10,601 bases of DNA from positions 1 through 10,601 of the forward strand of contig JAJYXS010000209.1 in the NCBI GenBank assembly GCA_021801615.1. Reading direction: 5' to 3'. The translations under genes and the position numbers were made by a program. The notes under the pieces are model-generated. The model was not told where the DNA came from. It was given only the letters and a program-made list of their open reading frames with translations, and made no database searches. This DNA is from Actinomycetes bacterium (lineage in GTDB: Bacteria; Actinomycetota; Acidimicrobiia; Acidimicrobiales; RAAP-2). Shown here in pieces: positions 1-5,872 of this stretch (the first letter of the stretch is position 1; every line of letters starts with the position of its first letter).

Positions 1-1
1 G

Positions 2-715
2 TCGCCGGGGACGGCGGGGAAGGTGACCGCGCTCTCGGGGGACAACGGCGCGGGAAAGTCGGTGCTCATCAAGACGATCTCCGGTCTTTGGCAGCCGGAC
101 GAAGGGGAGATCCTCTGGGAGGGGCGACGTGTCCACCTGAGCGGGCCCCGGGACGCGGAGGCGCTCGGCATCACGACGATCTACCAGGACCTCGCGCTCT
201 GCGACAATCTGGACATCGTCCAGAACATGTTCCTCGGGCACGAGCGGCTCCGGCGCAGGCTCCTCGACGAGGGGTCGATGGAGAAGACCGCGCGCGAGAT
301 CCTCGAGAGCCTGCACGTCACCACCGTTCGATCCGTACGCCAGACGGTCGACTCGCTGTCGGGCGGGCAGCGCCAGTCCGTGGCGGTCGCGAAGGCCGTG
401 ATGAAGCAGTCGAAGCTCGTCATCATGGACGAGCCGACCGCGGCCCTCGGCGTGGCGCAGACGGCGATGGTCCTCGACTTGATCGGCCGGCTCGCGAGCC
501 AGGGCGTCGCCGTGATCCTCATCTCGCACAATTTGAACGACGTCTTCGAGGCAGCAGACCGGATCGCCGTGCTCTATCTCGGCCGGCTGGTCGTCGCCGG
601 CCCGAAGGAGGAGTTCGACCGCACGAGCGTCGTCGAGTACATGACGACCGGCACCTCCGCGCACCTGCCGAGCCACGAAGGCGGTGGTGCGCTCGCAAGC
701 ACCGGGGGTTCGTGA
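2..715 (+). CDS. Sugar ABC transporter ATP-binding protein (CUT2 type), 5' partial
   Basis: This ATPase would energise uptake of a monosaccharide, together with the permease that follows and a substrate-binding protein that is not in this window. The frame is open to the left edge, and the first residues already sit just before the Walker A motif, so the true start is upstream. A GTG at 23 is an internal valine. Motifs in order are Walker A GDNGAGKS (38-61), a Q-loop in TIYQDLAL (about 173-196), the ABC signature LSGGQRQ (about 356-376), Walker B LVIMDEPTAALG (about 416-451) and an H-loop in ILISHNLND. The piece has only one ABC domain, as in FrcA-like single-domain members, not the duplicated RbsA/XylG form. 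The stop TGA (713-715) lies one base before the permease GTG, so the two are probably one operon. The substrate cannot be read from the ATPase. Confidence 0.93.
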   Translation, partial: SPGTAGKVTALSGDNGAGKSVLIKTISGLWQPDEGEILWEGRRVHLSGPRDAEALGITTIYQDLALCDNLDIVQNMFLGHERLRRRLLDEGSMEKTAREILESLHVTTVRSVRQTVDSLSGGQRQSVAVAKAVMKQSKLVIMDEPTAALGVAQTAMVLDLIGRLASQGVAVILISHNLNDVFEAADRIAVLYLGRLVVAGPKEEFDRTSVVEYMTTGTSAHLPSHEGGGALASTGGS

Positions 716-716
716 C

Positions 717-2069
717 GTGACGACGCTCAAGAACACCGACGGTGGTCCGGAGAAGCCCGCCGGAGCCGTTCTCGGCGACCACGACGTGGAACTTGGACCG
801 CCCGAGGAGCCTCCTCCGACTGCGGCGCTGGTGCCGCTCGAGGTCGCGGGGTCCGTTCGCGAGTACGCGCGCACCTTCGGAGCGCGCCTGAGGAGCGGCC
901 AGAGCGGCATGCTGCCCGTGATTGCCGCATTGACCGTGATCGTGGTCATCTTCCAGGTGCTGACATCCAAGTACCTGTCCGCGGTCAACATCGTGAACGT
1001 GCTCGCGTACGCATCGATCTACGTCCTGCTCGGCATGGCAGAGACCTTCGTGCTGCTGCTGAGCGAGATCGACCTGTCCATCGCCCAGGTCGGGTTCGTC
1101 GGGGCGATGGCCATGACCGAGCTCATGACGTACCCGAACGACTGGCCATGGTGGTCCGCGGTGATCATGGGAGTGGCGATCTGCGCGGCGATCGGTGCCC
1201 TCCAGGGGGTGCTCATCACCAGGTTGCGGATCCCGTCCTTCGTGGTGACGCTCGGCGGCTACCTGGGGTGGTACGGCTTCCTCATCTTCATCACCGACCT
1301 CGACAAATCCGCGCTCGGAGGAGTCCTCGAGATCCCGTCGTCGAACGTGATCTGGGGCATCGTCAACAAGCAGATGTCGCCCGTCGCGGGATGGATCGTC
1401 CTGATCGCCGCGCTTGCAGTTTTCGGCCTCTACACCTGGGCACGAGATGCCCGGCGGCGGTCCGAGAAGCTCAGCGCGCCGCCTCCGGTCATCACCGCCG
1501 CGTCCATCGTGGGCGTCGCGGCCCTCGGCGTCCTCCTCGTGTGGATCTGCAACCTGAACCGGGGCACTGCGACCGTCCCGCAACGGGGTGTGCCCTACTT
1601 CGTGATCGTCGTCGTGGTGATCGTGGCCGCGTGGACGATGCTCACCGGACGCACGCGTTTCGGACGCTACGTCTACGCGATCGGCGCCAATCCCGAGGCG
1701 GCCCGCCGGGCAGGCATCAATGTGGCGAGGATCAGGACCGTGGCGTTCATGATGTGCAGCCTGACCGCTGCGTTCGCGGGGATCGTCTATGCGTCGCGCG
1801 AGGGCTCGATGAGCATCACGGTCACAGCAGGCGGGTTCACGCTCCTCGGCATCGCCGCGGCGGTCATCGGCGGCACGAGCCTCTTCGGCGGCAGGGGAAA
1901 GCAGTCCTACGCGGTGATCGGCGGCATCACCGTGGCAGGCCTCTATTTCGGGCTCTACCTCCTCGGCGTGAGCGCGGACGGCACCTACATGGCCATCGCC
2001 GTGATGCTGGTCGCCGCGGCCGCTGTCGACACCCTGGTCCGGCGGCGACGGTCGACCTCGGCGGTCTAG
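717..2069 (+). CDS. Sugar ABC transporter permease, XylH/FrcC-like (CUT2)
   Basis: This is the integral-membrane channel subunit of the sugar importer, about 450 residues. I chose GTG 717 because it begins one base after the ATPase stop and has a G-rich ribosome-binding stretch about 8 nt upstream. An in-frame GTG at 684 would add 11 residues and overlap the ATPase gene. The N-terminus is a hydrophilic, Pro/Glu-rich cytoplasmic stretch of about 60 residues. The first membrane helix is near residues 64-83, followed by many more. Family landmarks are SEIDLSIAQ (D119), the cytoplasmic loop IGANPEAARRAG (G323 onward) and IGGTSLFGGRG (about 384-394). The length and the long central loop resemble xylose-type permeases (XylH) more than the roughly 320-residue RbsC proteins. 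The actual sugar is inference; xylose, fructose or another pentose/hexose are all possible. Confidence 0.92.
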   Translation: MTTLKNTDGGPEKPAGAVLGDHDVELGPPEEPPPTAALVPLEVAGSVREYARTFGARLRSGQSGMLPVIAALTVIVVIFQVLTSKYLSAVNIVNVLAYASIYVLLGMAETFVLLLSEIDLSIAQVGFVGAMAMTELMTYPNDWPWWSAVIMGVAICAAIGALQGVLITRLRIPSFVVTLGGYLGWYGFLIFITDLDKSALGGVLEIPSSNVIWGIVNKQMSPVAGWIVLIAALAVFGLYTWARDARRRSEKLSAPPPVITAASIVGVAALGVLLVWICNLNRGTATVPQRGVPYFVIVVVVIVAAWTMLTGRTRFGRYVYAIGANPEAARRAGINVARIRTVAFMMCSLTAAFAGIVYASREGSMSITVTAGGFTLLGIAAAVIGGTSLFGGRGKQSYAVIGGITVAGLYFGLYLLGVSADGTYMAIAVMLVAAAAVDTLVRRRRSTSAV

Positions 2070-2159
2070 CGCCGGGCCCCCGCCAGCGAGCTCTCCTGGA
2101 GGAGGTTGCGCCACTCGGAGCGTCGAGCAATGACGAACGGCAGTCCCGACGCGCGCTGC

Positions 2160-2176
2160 TACCATCCGGGTCCGTG
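2160..2176 (+). promoter_or_regulatory. Candidate leaderless promoter for the XRE-cupin gene
   Basis: TACCAT (2160-2165) fits the actinobacterial -10 pattern TANNNT and ends 8 nt before the GTG at 2174. This is the geometry expected when transcription starts at the start codon. No Shine-Dalgarno sequence and no convincing -35 box are visible. It is inferred from pattern and spacing only. Confidence 0.4.
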
Positions 2177-2935
2177 GACTCGAAGGACTCTTCGGGCGAA
2201 AGAGCGCGGCACTTGCGTCCTCGCCAGTCATCGGTGCCCGAGGCAGCCGTTGGGAGCAGCAGCTCCACGGCGGTCGTCGTCTCGGAGAACGGGGCAGGTG
2301 CGGTCGAGCAGTTGGGGGAGCGCATACGTGCTGCGCGCCTCCAGCGCGGCATCGGCGTGCGCGAGCTTGCCCGGCGCGTCGACTGCTCTGCGAGCATGAT
2401 CTCGCAGATCGAAAAGGGAATGACGAACCCCTCGGTCAGCACCCTCTACTCGATCAGCGTCGCGCTCGGCATCTCGACGGACATGCTCATCGCAGGCGTC
2501 GAAGCACCTCTGAACGGTGGGGTGAGGGATGCGGAGCGAGACGTGACACCCGCCTTCCGAGGCGCGGCGGCACTGAGGGCGCCCGTCGTGCTCCATCCGT
2601 CCGAACGACGCGTCATCGATCTCGAGCGCGGGGTCCGCTGGGAGCTCCTGATGCCGACGCCCGAGAGCAATGCGGAGTTCATGGAGGTGACCTACGGCGT
2701 CGGAGGCGGATCCACCGACGGGGAGCACGCGATCCGCCACAATGGTCGCGAGTACAGCGTCATTCTCGACGGACGGCTCGCCGTCCAGATCGGCTTCGAG
2801 CAGTACGTGCTCGAAGCTGGAGACTCGATGGCGTTCGACTCGGCGATCCCGCATCGCTTCTGGAACGCCGGGTCGGTCCCGGCTCGCGGGATCTGGTTCG
2901 TCGTGGACAGGTGGCCCTCCACTCACGACCTCTGA
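2174..2935 (+). CDS. XRE-family transcriptional regulator with C-terminal cupin domain
   Basis: This is a DNA-binding repressor or activator whose cupin domain probably senses a small metabolite. From GTG 2174 it is 253 residues. An N-terminal extension of about 45 residues, of low complexity, is followed by the helix-turn-helix at about 47-106, with VRELARRVDCSASMISQIEK as the core and NPSVSTLYSISVALG as the typical XRE tail. A cupin fold follows at about 172-248, with HNGREYSVILDGRLAV, the turn LEAGDSMAFDSAIPH and a final W-rich strand. The domain order is the usual one for the XRE-cupin family. GTG 2234 is an alternative start (233 residues). I prefer 2174 because a -10-like TACCAT sits 8 nt upstream. 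It is codirectional with the sugar transporter and has its own promoter candidate, so it may control the transporter, the SDR or the bicupin; the target is inferred from position only. Confidence 0.88.
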   Translation: MDSKDSSGERARHLRPRQSSVPEAAVGSSSSTAVVVSENGAGAVEQLGERIRAARLQRGIGVRELARRVDCSASMISQIEKGMTNPSVSTLYSISVALGISTDMLIAGVEAPLNGGVRDAERDVTPAFRGAAALRAPVVLHPSERRVIDLERGVRWELLMPTPESNAEFMEVTYGVGGGSTDGEHAIRHNGREYSVILDGRLAVQIGFEQYVLEAGDSMAFDSAIPHRFWNAGSVPARGIWFVVDRWPSTHDL

Positions 2936-2958
2936 AATGTGCAATGCTCCTTGGCTTC

Positions 2959-3195
2959 TCGGGACGCGAGATCGGCCATGGGCATGAGCACGGAGACGGC
3001 ATCTGCTGCGCCGTGGGCCATCCGCAGGTCCTTCAAGAGCATGGCAAGGGTGAACGTGGCTCGGTAGTCGCGCGCCAACTGCGCCGAGAATTTGTCGCCG
3101 ATGAACGGCGAGCTGATCGCGGATCGTTGCAGCGCCGTCAGCAGCCCCGCGCGTTCGACGGCCAACGAGACGCTGTGCGACGCTGCCGGGTTCGG
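2959..3195 (-). pseudogene. Relic of a 3-hydroxyisobutyrate dehydrogenase-like C-terminal domain
   Basis: The minus-strand translation across this stretch reads like the all-helical C-terminal domain of the beta-hydroxyacid dehydrogenase family (3-hydroxyisobutyrate dehydrogenase or tartronate semialdehyde reductase, GarR). It contains SLAVERAGL, then SSPFIGDKF, then DYRATFTLAMLLKDLRMA, then VLMPMADLA. The phrase KDLRMA, after an F-x-L-x-x-x-x-K approach, is characteristic of the family. The NAD-binding Rossmann domain and the catalytic lysine region are absent upstream. The frame runs into unrelated sequence after LASR, without the expected last 30 or so residues. It has no start of its own, so it is a fragment and not a gene. 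GarR-type enzymes belong to sugar-acid catabolism, which suits the neighbouring genes. The relationship is judged by eye. Confidence 0.58.
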
Positions 3196-3198
3196 GTA

Positions 3199-3309
3199 CC
3201 GGCCGCGGCGGTGCTCGCCAGTCTGCGGGTAGCCGAGCAGCAAAAGGTGGAGATCCTGCGAGCTCTCGCGTGAGACGCCGAACTGCTCGTGCTGGACGAG
3301 CCAAGCGCA
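3199..3309 (+). pseudogene. Relic of a sugar/nucleoside ABC transporter ATPase (signature to Walker B)
   Basis: In one frame the plus strand reads LRVAEQQKVEILRALA, then a TGA stop (3271-3273), then DAELLVLDEPSA. That is the ABC signature region followed by Walker B as found in sugar and nucleoside importers (compare LSVGEQQ-VEI-KAL and LLILDEPTA). The TGA stands where these proteins usually carry an arginine, so a CGA-to-TGA change would explain it. Neither the Walker A region before it nor the H-loop after it can be read. It abuts the minus-strand dehydrogenase relic at about 3196-3198, which suggests two separate fragments brought together. It is not a frame of the intact ATPase at the left end of the window, because the signature wording differs (AEQQKVEI against GGQRQSVA). 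Confidence 0.6.
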
Positions 3310-3447
3310 GGCGATCGTCGGGCTCGACGGATCGAGGGCGGCGAGTGGCGTTCGACGCATGGACCGGACTTCGGCGGCAGGGTTGAACCCTGGAGGTCTT
3401 GGCCCGCAGAGGATCAGAAGATCGGTGACGATGGAAAAGGAGCGCAC

Positions 3448-4137
3448 ATGGATGGAGCGGTCGTGGTGCTGGGCGGAACGTCGGGGATCGGCCGTGAGCT
3501 CGCGGGCGTCTATGCCCGACAGGGTAAGAGGGTCATCGTGTCGGGCCGCGACGAGCGGCGCGCGCAGAAGGTCGCTGCCGACCTCGGAGGTGACGTGACC
3601 GGCATCGGGGTCGATCTCGCTGAGCCTGCCTCCATTCGCGACGCGCTCGAGCCGATCGGTCCAGTGCAGCGTCTGGTCATCGCTGCCGTCGAGCGTGACG
3701 TGAACCGCGTCACGAGCTACGACGTGCGGCGAGCACTGCGGCTCGTGACGCTGAAGCTCGTCGGTTACTCCGAGGCGGTGCACGTGCTGCACGACCGCCT
3801 CGTGCCCGACGCGTCCGTCCTCCTGTTCGGCGGGCTCGCCAAGGAGCGGCCTTACGACGGCTCGACGACGGTGAGCACCGTGAACGGCGGCGTCTCGGGG
3901 ATGGCGCGCACGCTCGCCTGTGAACTGGCTCCGATCCGTGTCAACGCCATCCATCCGGGCATCGTGGGCGACAGCCCCTACTGGGTCGACAAGCCGCTCC
4001 AGGCGTTCGTCGCGCGCACGCCGATCGGCCGGCTCGTGACGACCTCCGAGGTCGTCGAGGCGGCCACCTTCCTGCTCGAGTGCGGCGGGATGAACGGTGC
4101 GGACCTGTTCGTCGATGGTGGCTGGTTGCTTCGGTGA
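3448..4137 (+). CDS. SDR-family oxidoreductase-like protein lacking the YxxxK motif
   Basis: This is a 229-residue short-chain dehydrogenase/reductase fold. ATG 3448 is well supported by AAGGAG at 3437-3442, five bases upstream; the open frame extends further but only into relic DNA. The nucleotide-binding motif GGTSGIG is at residues 9-15, with SGRDERR (32-38) at the end of the second strand suggesting an NADP preference. The C-terminal RVNAIHPG (164-171) and LFVDGGW (220-226) are standard. Where classical SDRs carry the catalytic YSASK, this protein has V142-S-T-V-N146 followed by GG, and the strand that normally carries the catalytic serine ends LLFGG. Thus Ser, Tyr and Lys all appear replaced. 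It belongs either to a divergent SDR branch with different chemistry or to a non-catalytic one. It is convergent with the bicupin gene. Confidence 0.88.
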   Translation: MDGAVVVLGGTSGIGRELAGVYARQGKRVIVSGRDERRAQKVAADLGGDVTGIGVDLAEPASIRDALEPIGPVQRLVIAAVERDVNRVTSYDVRRALRLVTLKLVGYSEAVHVLHDRLVPDASVLLFGGLAKERPYDGSTTVSTVNGGVSGMARTLACELAPIRVNAIHPGIVGDSPYWVDKPLQAFVARTPIGRLVTTSEVVEAATFLLECGGMNGADLFVDGGWLLR

Positions 4138-4141
4138 CGAG

Positions 4142-4180
4142 CGAGGAAACTTGTCCTCGGGGTGACGAGCCTCGGTTTTG
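4142..4180 (+). terminator. Weak hairpin downstream of the SDR gene
   Basis: Four bases after the SDR stop, CGAGGA (4142-4147) pairs with TCCTCG (4154-4159) around a 6-nt loop. A short GGTTTT run follows about 15 bases later. It could end SDR transcription in this convergent gap, but the T-run is not directly at the stem, so the call is weak. Confidence 0.3.
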
Positions 4181-4194
4181 ACGCCATGGATCGA

Positions 4195-4218
4195 CCGGCA
4201 CATGTGCCGGCACATGTG
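4195..4218. repeat. 12-bp tandem direct repeat containing a 16-bp perfect palindrome
   Basis: CCGGCACATGTG occurs twice back to back (4195-4206 and 4207-4218). The first copy and the start of the second form the perfect palindrome CCGGCACATGTGCCGG (4195-4210), and GCACATGTGG continues after it. It lies in the convergent gap between the SDR and bicupin genes. It could be an operator or a roadblock or termination element; the sequence alone does not decide. Confidence 0.75.
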
Positions 4219-4353
4219 GCAGACGGCCATGCGCGGGTCCGGGTGCCCGGAGCTGCCGAAGTCCGAGCAGATACCGAACCGGTACCGCGCGGCGCGCCGC
4301 CCGGGTGAGCTTCGATGTGTGCAGCGCCGGCTGTCGCCTCCAGGGGTGCTGGG

Positions 4354-5276
4354 TCACTCCGGCTGGGGCTCCTCCTGGCGCTCGGCCAGGTGAGCCCAGT
4401 GCGATGGCCAACGGTAGGAATGGCGCCGTGGTGGCTGGGGTGCCTGGGTCTCGATCCAGCGCACGTGCCTTCCGCTCGTGTTGAAGAAGCCGTGGAGACT
4501 GCCGACGCCGCAGAAGAGGACCTGTCCCGCGCCGAAGGTGCGGGTCTCGCCCTCGATCTCCCCTTCGATCTCGCCTTGGAGGAAGAAGTACGCCTCCTCG
4601 AACGGGTGGTCGTGCACTTGTGCCGCTCCGCCCGGTTCGTAGTCGACCATGAACATCGTGGACAGGTCGGCTCCCAGGGCCGCGTCCACCATCATCTTCA
4701 CCGAGATGCCACTGTAGGCCAGGAGAGCCGTGTCCATCCCGGCGGGATCGCGGCCCCGGGCTGGGTCGTGGAGTGCGAGCGCCTCCATCTGGGAGCCGGT
4801 GCCGGTGTAGTGCCCGAAAGACCGCAGCGTCGGATCGCCGAAGGGAGGTCGAGGCGCTCGCCCTGATGACGTGGGCTGTGCCGCTCCCTCAATGGATTCG
4901 TCGCGCAAGAGGATCGTCTCGTCGGGCCTCCCGGTGACCTGTGGAGCTCCCAGCTCGAGCCAGAGGGCGTCTCCCCGGCCGCGACGCTCCAGCCATGGGG
5001 AGCTCCCACCGGGAAGAGCGCGTAGTCGCCGGGCTCGAGCTGGTAGCGGGAGTGCTTCAGTTCCACGATCGGATTGCCCTGCAGCACATAGGCGGACTGT
5101 TCGAAGGAGTGCACGTGCCGCGGCGTCCGCGCCCCTTGCGACAGCCGGACGAGGCCGAGGTCCGTGTGGATCGCACCCATGGAGCGGTCTACCAGGCTCT
5201 GGTGCGCGTAACCCGGTATCGAGCCGTCGCGGCCGTCGTTTGCGAACGAGTGCTGCCAGTTCCTCACGTGGATCAT
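4354..5276 (-). pseudogene. Bicupin (two-cupin-domain) protein gene, interrupted by a one-base frameshift
   Basis: The N-terminal half starts at ATG 5276 with MIHVRNWQHSF and contains a cupin motif pair: HVHSFEQSAYVLQG and then PGDYALFPVGAPHGW. The second half continues in a different minus-strand frame, RGDALWLELGAPQ, and contains a second cupin: GGAAQVHDHPFEEAYFFLQG and then GQVLFCGVGSLHGFFN. It ends at TGA 4354-4356. The frames switch at about 4960-4985. The span is 923 nt; one added base gives 924 nt, or 307 residues, so a single-base loss explains everything. The His and Glu ligands of both cupin metal sites are present, so the intact protein would probably be a metal-binding enzyme or sensor of the sugar/carboxylate type. 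The substrate is unknown. The shift may be a real mutation or an assembly error in a G/C run. An ATG at 4908 could start the second half alone (184 residues). Confidence 0.82.
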
Positions 5277-5310
5277 CGGAATATCTCTAGCAGGTCGCCC
5301 CGATCCGGAC

Positions 5311-5404
5311 TGCCAGACGGCCAGACCTGCCAGACGGCCAGACCTGCGAGACGTACCAGACCTGCGAGACGTACCAGACCTGCGAGACGTACCAGACCTG
5401 CGAG
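5311..5404. repeat. Short tandem repeat array (about 18-bp and 17-bp units) upstream of the bicupin
   Basis: On the plus strand an 18-bp unit, CCAGACCTGCGAGACGTA, occurs three times (5338-5355, 5356-5373, 5374-5391), with a 13-bp fourth copy to 5404. Before it a related 17-bp unit, TGCCAGACGGCCAGACC, occurs twice (5311-5327, 5328-5344). On the minus strand this resolves into a GTCT-initial subunit every 8-9 bp, about ten times. The array ends 35 bp upstream of the bicupin ATG and lies between it and the divergent gene at 5460. An iteron-like regulator-binding array and a simple replication-slippage repeat are both possible. Confidence 0.9.
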
Positions 5405-5424
5405 CTGAGGTGCTTTCGATCGAG

Positions 5425-5459
5425 ATACACCAGGGGGTATATGCTGCTAGGATTGCACG
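5425..5459 (+). promoter_or_regulatory. Candidate leaderless promoter with CsoR-like imperfect palindrome
   Basis: TAGGAT (5448-5453) fits a -10 element and ends 6 nt before the GTG at 5460, so transcription could start at the start codon. Directly upstream, ATACACCAGGGGGTAT (5425-5440) is an imperfect inverted repeat with ATAC/GTAT ends and a C/G-rich centre. It resembles operators of the CsoR/CstR copper or sulfur sensors. It would occupy the -35/-10 spacer. No such regulator gene is in the window, so this rests on pattern alone. Confidence 0.35.
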
Positions 5460-5708
5460 GTGAGCTCGTGTCTTCTTCTCCGCGTCGGCCTGGTCGCAGT
5501 CGTGGGCTACTCGCTCGGCTCGTTGGCTGGCGGTGCCGCAATTGGCTTGGTGGTCGCGGCGGTGGCTGCGGCGGCCATCTTCACGTGGTCTCGGATCGAG
5601 GCTCGGCGGACGGGCGTGCCATGCGGTGCAGCCTGCGCGCGTTCGCGGCGGCCATCGGCTCCCGCGTCTTCCCCGTTGGACTCGGAGGTCCCACCCCGCG
5701 GTACGTGA
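5460..5708 (+). CDS. Small hydrophobic membrane protein, unknown function
   Basis: This is an 82-residue frame starting at GTG. Residues 4-42 are almost entirely Leu, Val, Ala and Gly, enough for one long or two short membrane helices, with small-residue spacing such as GSLAGGAAIG that favours helix packing. A basic stretch, SRIEARR, follows and suggests the tail is cytoplasmic. Positions 50-82 are Pro/Ser/Arg-rich, with a Cys pair in VPCGAAC. I recognise no family. Support comes from the hydrophobic segment and the -10-like TAGGAT at leaderless spacing. The tail has little coding character, so the real gene could be shorter or frameshifted. It diverges from the bicupin across the repeat array. 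Confidence 0.42.
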   Translation: MSSCLLLRVGLVAVVGYSLGSLAGGAAIGLVVAAVAAAAIFTWSRIEARRTGVPCGAACARSRRPSAPASSPLDSEVPPRGT

Positions 5709-5729
5709 CTTGACGGACTTCGCAGTGAT

Positions 5730-5814
5730 CACGTGCCCGGCTCCTGCTCGTCCGTTCGTCCGCGCGCCGGGCACACGAGCACCGTCCGACCGTCATGGCT
5801 CGTGTGGGCACGTG
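5730..5814 (+). promoter_or_regulatory. Leader with three mutually complementary 9-nt arms (attenuator-like)
   Basis: Arm A (5730-5741) contains CACGTGCCC and GTGCCCGGC. Arm B (5766-5780) contains GCCGGGCAC and CACACGAGC. Arm C (5798-5814) contains GCTCGTGTG and GGGCACGTG. A pairs with B (5733-5741 with 5766-5774), B pairs with C (5772-5780 with 5798-5806), and A pairs with C (5730-5738 with 5806-5814). Each pairing is a perfect 9 bp and the pairings exclude each other. The structure ends 25-60 nt before the possible starts of the reductase gene. It could be a regulatory leader RNA or a set of operator half-sites. Confidence 0.5.
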
Positions 5815-5872
5815 CGTCCGATGAACGACGTTCGCGACCATGACGAACATCCGACTGCGACAAACCATGGAC

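Noticed and set aside
519..2231. Long minus-strand open frame (570 residues) opposite the transporter genes
   Set aside because: It is antisense to clearly recognisable ATPase and permease frames. Its His/Asp/Arg-rich translation is typical of the complement of high-GC coding DNA.
2106..2399. Small plus-strand frame before the XRE-cupin regulator, close to a GGAGGAGG sequence
   Set aside because: It overlaps the helix-turn-helix coding region in another frame, and its translation is Arg/Ser-rich. The purine stretch is too close to any usable start.
4178..4393. Cys/His-rich peptide readings (CHMCRHMC and similar) suggesting a zinc-binding protein
   Set aside because: The Cys/His spacing comes directly from the 12-bp tandem repeat, and there is no supported start or ribosome-binding site.
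5311..5404. CRISPR array
   Set aside because: The units are contiguous 17-18-bp tandem repeats without unique spacers, and no cas gene is near.
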